Shown here: positions 9,988 to 17,641 of the stretch, in pieces
Position numbering within the stretch: the first letter of the stretch is position 1
Layout: each line of letters starts with the position of its first letter
NCBI GenBank assembly: GCA_010672585.1
Contig: JAAHGF010000032.1
Coordinates: forward strand, 1 to 64,000
Source: Okeania sp. SIO1I7
GTDB taxonomy: Bacteria; Cyanobacteriota; Cyanobacteriia; Cyanobacteriales; Microcoleaceae
Reading direction: 5' to 3'
Length of the DNA: 64,000 bases
Translations under genes and position numbers: made by a program
Notes under the pieces: generated by a model
What the model saw: the letters and a program-made list of their open reading frames with translations, nothing else
Database searches by the model: none
What the model was told of the DNA's origin: nothing

Positions 9988-10110
9988 TATTTACTTTTTC
10001 CAGCTAGAAAATTTATTAACTGTTAGTTACTTGTTAGTTTAACCTTGGAGTCAACCTGAGATATCTACTTATCTGGCCAACTAGGTTTTTTTGATTCCGA
10101 TAGACTGTTT

Positions 10111-11097
10111 TCAGATAATGCCCTTTTCCTGATACCATTTAGCAGTTTGTGCTAATCCTGTATCTAAATCTACTTTAGGTTGATAACCCAACTCTCGCTT
10201 TGCTTTTTCAATACTGAAGGCACGATTTTGCCTAAACCAATCAACTCTTCGTGGAAATAGGGGGGGGTCTAGGCCGGGGAAAGGTTTATAGAGCAACTCA
10301 GTTAGAAAAGCTACTGTCCAGACAGGCCAAAATGGGATATAGGTAATTTTGCAATTTATATTTAAAGCTTTAGCTATCGCTGTGACTAGATCGTTAAGGG
10401 TAGAGTATTTTTCATCTGCAATTAAGTAAGTTTCCCCATGACATTTATCAGATGCTGTAGCTAATTCAAAGGCATCTAATAAGTTATCTATGTATAGAGG
10501 ATGGTAGTGACTTGCACCACTTCCGCACATAAAAAAATTTCCTGTCTTCACCCGTTTGAAAAGAATGGAAAATCGCTCTGGATCTCCCGGCCCATAAATT
10601 GCAGCAGGTCTCAGAATAACAACTTTTAGGCCTTTGTCTACAAATTCAGGGATAATTTTTTCCCCTTGATACTTTGTGTATTGATAATAATCTGCGGGAG
10701 CAATAGGAGAATCTTCACCAGAGGGTGTCTGTTTCACATCTCCATGCACCCCACAAGTGCTACAGTAGACAAACTTTTGTACTCCATATTTGAGAGCAGC
10801 TTCAAGTAGATATCTTGTTCCCTCTACGTTTACATCCCAATAGATATTTTTAGCAAGGTTGACCTGACGAAATGCTGCTGCTAGATGCTGAACAACTTCA
10901 CATCCTTGAGTAACCCGATCAACTATATCTCGGTCAGCTACGCTCCCAATGTGAAGTTCTGCTCCTAGTTCTTTAAGTTCGTCATAAAATAGCCCTGGTT
11001 TGTTATCAAGCACTACAACTTCATGGCCTTTTTTTAAAAGACGGCGGGTGAGATGACTGCCTGTAAACCCTGTTCCACCTGTAACTAATATTTTCAT
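10111..11097 (-). CDS. NAD-dependent epimerase/dehydratase (extended SDR), 2
   Basis: A 328-aa protein with TGGTGFTGSHL at the N-terminus (NAD-binding glycine motif), YQYTKYQGEK carrying the YxxxK catalytic pair, and ILRPAAIYGPGDP. A run of Gs (GGGGGG, minus-strand Cs) lies inside the gene near 10260, a slippage-prone spot, but the frame stays open. It belongs to the same extended SDR group as the 8260-9279 gene and lies upstream in the same run. Exact reaction unknown. Confidence 0.8.
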   Translation of the reverse strand: MKILVTGGTGFTGSHLTRRLLKKGHEVVVLDNKPGLFYDELKELGAELHIGSVADRDIVDRVTQGCEVVQHLAAAFRQVNLAKNIYWDVNVEGTRYLLEAALKYGVQKFVYCSTCGVHGDVKQTPSGEDSPIAPADYYQYTKYQGEKIIPEFVDKGLKVVILRPAAIYGPGDPERFSILFKRVKTGNFFMCGSGASHYHPLYIDNLLDAFELATASDKCHGETYLIADEKYSTLNDLVTAIAKALNINCKITYIPFWPVWTVAFLTELLYKPFPGLDPPLFPRRVDWFRQNRAFSIEKAKRELGYQPKVDLDTGLAQTAKWYQEKGII

Positions 11098-11250
11098 TCT
11101 TATCCTCCGAAAATACTGTTATCAATAATTTTCTAGCATTACTTTAAATAATTTTTGACTATTCACTTAATTTATGTTAGTGTTAGACGAACATAATTAT
11201 GCCATCTTGCCATTAGATTTAGAGAATCTGAGATAATTTTTTGTCCTCTA

Positions 11251-11973
11251 TTACTTTTGCATTTTCAAAATTATAGGAGAACCAAATAAACTGGTTAATC
11301 CTGTTAATCTAATTGACTGTTCTAATACTGAAGAAATACCCGGAGATTTTAAGGCGCGATGAACTACCATTGGCATAAAAAATTGTGCATAGCGTTCTGT
11401 TTGTTTTAAACCTAGAGATTTGAAATAATCTAAAATTTCTGATTCTTTATAACAAATAAATGGTCTTGTATTACCTTCTAAACCTTTCTTTAGTTTAAAC
11501 AAATAGGGAGCAATGGAATTAACACTCCGCACCGTAGGATAATCTATTATTACTGCTTTTTTAGCCACCCTAGTTAATTCTGTTAAAAATTTCTGCCATT
11601 GAGTTACATGAGCTAGAAATCTATAACTAATAACTACATCAAAAGCATCATTTGGATAGGGTAAGTCTAAAACATTCCCTACTTCAAATGAGCAAAGATT
11701 AGCATCTACAAATTTTTTAATTCTTGCCTGACAAATTTCTGCACTACCTAATACTGTAACTTGATAGTTGTTATTAATTAAAGGTTCTGTTAATTGGCCA
11801 TGGCCTCCCCCTACATCAAGTATTTTAGCATTAGGATGGGGAGCTAACATTTTTAATGTAGCTTCTTCCTGTATTTTCAGCAACCAAGCACCGATATTTC
11901 CGGCAAAACGGGAAGCATAATCATCGGAAGATGTTTCTATATCTGCTGTTTCTGGAAAATTAGTTGTCACCAT
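11251..11973 (-). CDS. SAM-dependent methyltransferase, 2
   Basis: A 240-aa class I methyltransferase with motif I ILDVGGGHGQLTEPL and the post-II segment FDVVISYRFLAHV. After the Rossmann core comes a basic C-terminal part (HRALKSPGISS). It precedes an epimerase gene by about 150 bp on the same strand and fits the cluster as a small-molecule, lipid or sugar methylase. Confidence 0.8.
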   Translation of the reverse strand: MVTTNFPETADIETSSDDYASRFAGNIGAWLLKIQEEATLKMLAPHPNAKILDVGGGHGQLTEPLINNNYQVTVLGSAEICQARIKKFVDANLCSFEVGNVLDLPYPNDAFDVVISYRFLAHVTQWQKFLTELTRVAKKAVIIDYPTVRSVNSIAPYLFKLKKGLEGNTRPFICYKESEILDYFKSLGLKQTERYAQFFMPMVVHRALKSPGISSVLEQSIRLTGLTSLFGSPIILKMQK

Positions 11974-12019
11974 ATTTTATATTCCATTCTTTAACCCTGA
12001 TTAACAACTTTCTATTCTG

Positions 12020-12847
12020 CTAATTATGATTGCCATATCTAATTGCAAATTGGTTACGAATAAATTGAAATGGTGTTTCCAGGGAACCATAGGGTTGAAC
12101 TGAAGTAGTAGGATTTAATAAAATCTCCTTCATACTTTTTCCTGGTTCGGCCAAATTCAATTCACCCTCTACTATAAACCCAAAACTTCCTGGTCTAGTA
12201 TATTCAGATTTTAAGGGTAGAGGGTCTGTTCCTGGCAAAACTTTCCATCCCCTCTGTTCAGCTAATTTAAAAAAAGATGGTCTCGGCCAAAAACTAGGAC
12301 GACCACTATTGTCACCGAGATATACCATAGAAAAGGTATCTGAATTTAATAATTTTTGTAAAATATTACCTCTTTTACCTAGCCATTTTCCTACTCCCCA
12401 AGGTAATATAGGTATGCCATTTTTTGATACTATGTTTCGGATAGTAGTTTCTACTGGTAAACCATCTGCAAATTCATTATCTGAAATTAGGGCTAAAACT
12501 TCTAATTTTTCTGCGGTTACAATTTGCCGACCAGCAATGATGAAAATTTTTTGATTTTCGTTATTAGTAGCAGAAATTGATATTGATTCTTTAGTTGGAG
12601 CTAATTTCCAGTTATTAATTTGGTGATGATTTTGAGCATATTCTAATAATCTACTAAATTCAAAATCACCAAGCATTTCTGTTAAAAATATCAAAAAAAC
12701 CGAGTTTTCAAGATCGGTTTTTGTTCTAGATATTTTATGAAAGTTGATTAGAGATGCGTTTAAGAGTTGGTCAATTTTAAAACATTTATGAATATGAACG
12801 TGAGCATCTGCTATAATTTTTTGATTTATTTTGACTTGACTATTCAT
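12020..12847 (-). CDS. PHP/amidohydrolase-like protein
   Basis: A 275-aa protein. The longer frame from 12907 would overlap the upstream gene by 56 bp; ATG 12847 follows that gene's stop directly and is preferred. It opens with ADAHVHIHKCF, an H-x-H metal motif near the N-terminus as in PHP or amidohydrolase barrels, and has a late LPGTDPLP that could supply the last acidic ligand. Middle segments (ALISDNEFADG, ILPWGVGKWLG) are in keeping with a barrel. No specific family is recognised; hydrolase function is inferred. Confidence 0.55.
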   Translation of the reverse strand: MNSQVKINQKIIADAHVHIHKCFKIDQLLNASLINFHKISRTKTDLENSVFLIFLTEMLGDFEFSRLLEYAQNHHQINNWKLAPTKESISISATNNENQKIFIIAGRQIVTAEKLEVLALISDNEFADGLPVETTIRNIVSKNGIPILPWGVGKWLGKRGNILQKLLNSDTFSMVYLGDNSGRPSFWPRPSFFKLAEQRGWKVLPGTDPLPLKSEYTRPGSFGFIVEGELNLAEPGKSMKEILLNPTTSVQPYGSLETPFQFIRNQFAIRYGNHN

Positions 12848-12851
12848 TGAT

Positions 12852-13391
12852 TTATTCAGAAAATTTGCTGGAACAACAATTATTCCATAGCCATAATATA
12901 CTGACAATTAATACTGAGTAAGATAATTCCCAAGCAATAAATATAAAATGACTAAGATCAAATACTCCTCTGGAGTGATGAACTGCTGGAAACACAGATA
13001 TTGTTGATTTAAAAAATGTATCTGTTAAAGGCCACAACAATTGTACACCTGAACCACCAGCCGTCAATAAATCTAATAATAAATGAGAACTATAGATAAT
13101 AAAAGTAAATAAGAGTATTTTTTTAAATGAAGATTTGCGGAAATAACTAATTAGCCAACCAACTATCAAACTAAAACCAATGGCAAAAATTAAAGTATGG
13201 GTAATACCTCGATGAAATCTTTCTCCTGTGATTAACTGGGGAAGAAAATCAAAGTCAGGAAAAATGGCCACAAAAACAGGATAAAAATTCCCCAAGTTCC
13301 ACCAATGAGATGCATAATCTTTTGATAGTTTTTTGGGTAGAAACTTAGCTAGTACATATCCAGAAACTGAGTGAGCAATAGGAGATGGCAT
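12852..13391 (-). CDS. YdjM-like membrane-bound metal-dependent hydrolase (DUF457)
   Basis: A 179-aa membrane protein with about four hydrophobic segments. It starts with MPSPIAHSVSGYVLAK and contains FPDFDFLPQL, FHRGITHTL and SSHLLLDLLT. These are the His/Asp motifs that define the LexA-regulated YdjM/DUF457 group. The actual reaction of this family is not well known. Its stop abuts the start of the PHP-like gene, suggesting translational coupling. Confidence 0.8.
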   Translation of the reverse strand: MPSPIAHSVSGYVLAKFLPKKLSKDYASHWWNLGNFYPVFVAIFPDFDFLPQLITGERFHRGITHTLIFAIGFSLIVGWLISYFRKSSFKKILLFTFIIYSSHLLLDLLTAGGSGVQLLWPLTDTFFKSTISVFPAVHHSRGVFDLSHFIFIAWELSYSVLIVSILWLWNNCCSSKFSE

Positions 13392-13417
13392 AATTAAAAT
13401 TAAATTGCATTTTAGTC

Positions 13418-15094
13418 TTAAAAATTTGATGCTACTATAGCCGAAGTAATTCCAAACTTATTCTTAATTTCCTGTACTTCTTCCTCTAATTTAGTCGAAC
13501 TCCAGCTTAATTCTTTACTCATTACTTCAGCACAAAATTTAATAGTTTCATCCCCTGGATATCCAGCACTACCTAATTCTGTACGTCGAAATATTACATC
13601 ACTTAATTTATAAGCCATTTCTTGATGAATAGCGTGGAGAATTTCGGCTTTAACAATTGCCCATTCGCTCTCAGAATTTTCCAAATAATTAAGAACTTTT
13701 GGGTAAGCAGAGCCGTAGGTATAAACTAGGCGACGAATTCTTAATTCTGTTAAACCTTTCGACCGCTTTTCTACAATAGCATTCTGTAAAAAATCAGTAA
13801 AGTTTTCTATTTCTCCACCATATATAGATGTAACTGATGAAACTGACTTGGGAGATTTTTTTCCTAATGATTTGAACAAATAATTAACTACTTTTTCAGC
13901 TACATCTCTGGCAGTTGTATATTTCACTCCGACTACTGAAATTAAACCTAATAATCCAGTTTGGGAATGGTCAAAAATTTGATAATGTTTTGCTAAGATG
14001 GGTTCGCCTGTTTTGGAGTTAATATTAGTTGTTGGTAACATTCCCCCATGTACAAATGAAATCTCTTCCCGCTTTAGTTTTGCTGGTGGGTATGCTTGGT
14101 TGATGGCAGCCAGAAATTGACTGATATCTGCTTCTGTTATTTGGAAATCATCTGGGTCTTGACTATAAACGGCATACTCTGTACCAATAATTGAGCGCCC
14201 ACGCCAAGGAGAAATAAATAGAAAGCGACTACTTTTGTTAACTATAGCATCTGAGTCAGTAGAACTATTTTTACTGGTAATACCTACTGCATATTTTTCA
14301 AATAGAGGGCGAGTGGTAACTAAATTCATCGCTTTAGCCAAACCAAAAGGCGATCGCTGTTGTTGGTTGACCATACCTAGAATTTTATTTCCCCATGCTC
14401 CACAGGTATTGATAACTGTTTTGGCGCGGATTTCAAACTGATTTTCAGTGAGTTTGTCTGTTACTGTTACTCCATTGATACGATTATTATTTTGGATAAA
14501 CCCAGTAACTTCGACATAATTTGCTAAACTTGCCCCTGCTTGGTGAGCAGAATGTAGAAATGAAATAGTTAATCTTTCTGAGTTGTAGACTTGAGCATCA
14601 TGGAATATTGCCCCACCAGTTAAACCTTGAGTTGAAATACCAGGAAGTAACTCCAAACATTTCTCAAAAGAAATGACACGACCGTTAGGAATATGTTTTT
14701 GTTGGTCTCGGAGTCTATTGCGATCGCAACTTACTAAGTCATTGACTGCTAATGCTACAGACAAAGCTTCTTTTCCCTTCAACCCATGTCCATAAGTAGG
14801 GATCAAAACTGGCAGTGGATGAATAAGATGGGGTGCTATTCTCATTAAAGTGGTGCGTTCGTGAATTGACTCCCGCATCCGCTTAAAATCGGCATTTTGT
14901 AGATATCGCAGTCCTCCGTGAATAGTTTTTAAGCTATTAGCAGAAGTCGCCGCACCAAAATCATTTTTTTCTACAAGGGCTACAGATAGGCCACGCAGAC
15001 TTGCTTCCCTGGCTAGAGTAGCTCCGTATATTCCTCCACCTATTACCAGTACATCGTAAACTTGATTAGTTAGTTCTGTTAAATTTCTTTCCAT
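13418..15094 (-). CDS. GlpD-family FAD oxidoreductase, copy 2
   Basis: A 558-aa FAD enzyme paralogous over its whole length to the 5553-7238 gene. The FAD fold is VLVIGGGIYGATLAREASLRG and the GlpD signature HGGLRYLQN is intact here. The C-terminal domain contains FRRTELGSAGYPGDE. As in copy 1, the GlpD Arg-Pro segment is replaced (GMLPTTN) and the C-terminal motif reads VVGVKYTTAR. It lies 26 bp upstream of the YdjM-like gene and 45 bp downstream of the GT4 gene. It is closer to true GlpD than copy 1, but the substrate remains uncertain. Confidence 0.78.
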   Translation of the reverse strand: MERNLTELTNQVYDVLVIGGGIYGATLAREASLRGLSVALVEKNDFGAATSANSLKTIHGGLRYLQNADFKRMRESIHERTTLMRIAPHLIHPLPVLIPTYGHGLKGKEALSVALAVNDLVSCDRNRLRDQQKHIPNGRVISFEKCLELLPGISTQGLTGGAIFHDAQVYNSERLTISFLHSAHQAGASLANYVEVTGFIQNNNRINGVTVTDKLTENQFEIRAKTVINTCGAWGNKILGMVNQQQRSPFGLAKAMNLVTTRPLFEKYAVGITSKNSSTDSDAIVNKSSRFLFISPWRGRSIIGTEYAVYSQDPDDFQITEADISQFLAAINQAYPPAKLKREEISFVHGGMLPTTNINSKTGEPILAKHYQIFDHSQTGLLGLISVVGVKYTTARDVAEKVVNYLFKSLGKKSPKSVSSVTSIYGGEIENFTDFLQNAIVEKRSKGLTELRIRRLVYTYGSAYPKVLNYLENSESEWAIVKAEILHAIHQEMAYKLSDVIFRRTELGSAGYPGDETIKFCAEVMSKELSWSSTKLEEEVQEIKNKFGITSAIVASNF

Positions 15095-15139
15095 AACATC
15101 TGAAATCTAAGGATGTAGATGAAGATAACTTTACTAACC

Positions 15140-16483
15140 TTAAGATACTTGATAATCTCCTGATTCCGCAAGCATAAGCATTTTTTCTGAGTCTCCTTTC
15201 TGATGTTGATCAGAGTTAATTGTTTCTTTCACTTCATTGTAGAGACTACCTAATTTTTCACAAAAAGCAGCATAACTATGTTTTTTCTGAACCATAATTT
15301 TACCTGCTTCCCCTAATTTTAATCTTAATTCACGGTCTTTAGTTAGAGAAATTATTCCTTTAGAAAAAGCTTGAGGATTAGGGTGAGATAACATTGCTGT
15401 TTTGTTGTCTAATACCTGAGTATGAGTTGGTAAATTAGTTGCCAATACAGCTTTAGCACTATCAAGATAAGAATATATTTTCATTGGCGTATTCTTACCT
15501 TTGGTCCGAGGAGATACTAAAACGTCAGCTTGAGCGAGATAATTTCCTAGTTCGCTAGCAGGTTTTTTTCCTAAAAAATGTACTTTTTCTTTAATTCCTA
15601 ACTTTTTGGCTTTATTTTGATATTTTTTAATGTCTTCTTGCTCTCCTCCTACTATCACTAAGTCAACTTTTTTTGTTTGTTTTAGTGCTAAAGCAAAACT
15701 ATCTAGCAGTAAGTCTATACCTTGATATTGTTCTAAATTGCCCACATACATTAGCATTGTATTGCTAATTTTCAGCTCTTTTCTGAGATTCTGTTTAGTT
15801 GCAACTTGTTTTTCATTTAACAAAGAAACATCTGGTAATAGTACAACCTTTTTGGGTTGATATTGATTGATATTATTAGCCAAAGCTTGACATACTGGAA
15901 CTACAACTTCTGCATTTTTTACTGCGTGTTTTTCAAGCCATTTTAAAACAGAAATAAAAGGTGAAAGAAACGGATATTTTTCGACCATTTGCTGAGATAA
16001 AGAAGAATCCATATCATAGATGTAGGGAGTCTTAAACAAAAATTTCAGTAGTAATGCGATAAATACTGATTCTTCTACAGCATGAATTAAACTATAACGT
16101 TTCTGGGAAAGTAGTTTAGCTACTTCTAGGAACATTAATAGGTCATAAATAATTTTCTTCCAAGAAAATCCAGGACGTACATTTTTAACAAATGGGATGT
16201 TGATTGTACGGTATATATTAGTATTTTTATAGTCAACATCTTTCCCTTCTGGATAGGTTACTACATCAACTTTATCGTTCTTTTCTGATAAAAATTTTAA
16301 AACTAAGTTATCAGCAATAGGTGAACCTCGGTCTTGATAAAAAGGATGAGGAATTAGAAATAAAATATTTAAAGGAGAAGCAGCGCTTTTGGATTTATAA
16401 TTGATGATTTCTAGCTTCTTATTGCTTTTGACATCAAATAAATTTCTTTCGTAATCTTTAGTTAAAGTAAATGATTCAACCAT
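15140..16483 (-). CDS. Family 4 glycosyltransferase (GT-B)
   Basis: A 447-aa retaining GT-B enzyme. The N-terminal acceptor domain has LNILFLIPHPFYQDRGSPI, and the C-terminal donor domain has LMYVGNLEQYQGIDLLLDSF and the late GKNTPMKIYSYLDSAKAVLATN typical of Glycos_transf_1. It is cytoplasmic and uses a nucleotide-activated sugar. It is the first gene of the minus-strand run, so its upstream spacer (16484 onward) should hold the cluster promoter, though no clear -35/-10 pair was identified. Confidence 0.85.
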   Translation of the reverse strand: MVESFTLTKDYERNLFDVKSNKKLEIINYKSKSAASPLNILFLIPHPFYQDRGSPIADNLVLKFLSEKNDKVDVVTYPEGKDVDYKNTNIYRTINIPFVKNVRPGFSWKKIIYDLLMFLEVAKLLSQKRYSLIHAVEESVFIALLLKFLFKTPYIYDMDSSLSQQMVEKYPFLSPFISVLKWLEKHAVKNAEVVVPVCQALANNINQYQPKKVVLLPDVSLLNEKQVATKQNLRKELKISNTMLMYVGNLEQYQGIDLLLDSFALALKQTKKVDLVIVGGEQEDIKKYQNKAKKLGIKEKVHFLGKKPASELGNYLAQADVLVSPRTKGKNTPMKIYSYLDSAKAVLATNLPTHTQVLDNKTAMLSHPNPQAFSKGIISLTKDRELRLKLGEAGKIMVQKKHSYAAFCEKLGSLYNEVKETINSDQHQKGDSEKMLMLAESGDYQVS

Positions 16484-16856
16484 AATTCAAACCTCTTTAT
16501 AACCTCATAAATTTTTGCTATTACACTTGGTTACGCAATTTTACTTGCAGATAAATAAAATTACGAAATATACTTTAATTCACAAAAGTATAGGTTGTGA
16601 ATCCAACCGTTAATTGCTTGTAGTAAGCATGAACTTAACGTGTTTTTATTACTTGCTATCCTAACAATCGGCATCGGCAATTTCAAGTAATTTACAGAAA
16701 CTTTACCAAAACTTTAAAACTTTTTGCCTAAAAGCCAGATTATCTTCATCAGTACTTCATAATTCTCTTGTAAACTCAAGGTTAGATAATTAAATTCACT
16801 ACTTATATTAAATATGTATATTGAAAACTTATTGATATAGAACATTACGTTCTCCT
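16484..16856. other. Spacer upstream of the glycan cluster
   Basis: AT-rich spacer with no convincing gene. A short open frame at 16714-16896 has no family resemblance and is discounted. The minus-strand promoter for the GT4 gene is expected here but was not pinpointed. Confidence 0.5.
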
Positions 16857-17044
16857 CTAGGAGGTTTCGAAGTTGTATCTGTATCGGTACAACCATCTAC
16901 TATTTCTGTTACTCTCTCCAAACCGTAGTCTAATTTCTGTCCGAATAGGTGCTCCACGTAAATATTCTATCGCATTATGAAGTACTGCTGTTATGGCCTC
17001 ATCCTCATCAGCTTCATATTCAAGGGCAATACTAATACCAATTC
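16857..17044 (-). pseudogene. Fragment of an unrecognised protein gene
   Basis: A start-less open frame of about 60 codons ends at TAG 16857-16859. It reads ALEYEADEDEAITAVLHNA then IEYLRGAPIRTEIRLRFGES, with the composition of real protein rather than a random frame. A stop lies immediately upstream and no start codon exists. Probably the tail of a decayed gene; family unknown. Confidence 0.35.
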
Positions 17045-17345
17045 ACTTTAAAGATGTCACAAATAGTTTCAACCCCCATATCTGAAATAATTAGGGTTTG
17101 CTTATGGAAAGTCTTTTGGTATGGGGTAGGAGTAAACCCACCCGTGGGTCCCTTCCAGGAGGGGAATGTGGGGAGTAGGGGAGATTGAAGGCTTGAAGTA
17201 TATTTATAAACATATACTATATAACCGGATTCTATATAAAAGGTGAGAAATGTAAGTAACTTTACTTCCTTTGCGAATTTGGGTAGCGTGTAACTCAGTG
17301 GCGTAAAGCTTATGTAAAACGGTGGGAAAGTATCATTTGTTTGAG

Positions 17346-17452
17346 TTACAGCGCTTTTCATATTGATGAACCACATCTTCACAATCACAACCCAGTAGGG
17401 ACGTTCCATGGAACGTCCCTACTGTGGTCTACGGAAATGAAAACCGCTGTAA
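17346..17452. mobile_element. 107-bp MITE with 16-bp terminal inverted repeats, copy 1
   Basis: The ends are TTACAGCGCTTTTCAT and the inverse of TTACAGCGGTTTTCAT (one mismatch). The centre is a near-perfect palindrome around AGTAGGGACGTTCC/GGAACGTCCCTACT. A second, diverged copy in the opposite orientation is at 49067-49168. It ends 112 bp before the thyX start, so it may influence thyX expression. The open frame 17032-17409 crossing it is not a gene. Confidence 0.75.
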
Positions 17453-17563
17453 AAGTCAAAAATAAGAAAAATCTATCACTTTTTAGATAGTCAATCTTAG
17501 GATGCTTTAATAACTAATTGTTCTTGGATATCAATCAACTATAAGACTATCAGGAAAAATTTT

Positions 17564-17641
17564 ATGGATAAATTTCGGGTAGAAGTAATTGCTAAAACTC
17601 TAAATCCTCAACAGGTAATTTATGCAGCTTTGCATCAAGAT
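17564..17641 (+). CDS. thyX: thyX exon 1 (N-terminal 26 codons)
   Basis: ATG 17564 begins MDKFRVEVIAKTLNPQQVIY and ends at the Asp codon GAT 17639-17641, immediately followed by the intron start GTGCG. It is too short for most gene callers and would be left unannotated without recognising the intron. Confidence 0.85.

Noticed and set aside
16714..16896. Open frame of 60 codons upstream of the GT4 gene
   Set aside because: AT-rich random-looking frame that overlaps the end of another, more protein-like fragment.
17032..17409. Open frame of 125 codons upstream of thyX
   Set aside because: It runs through the MITE and low-complexity sequence, has no protein-like pattern and no ribosome binding site.
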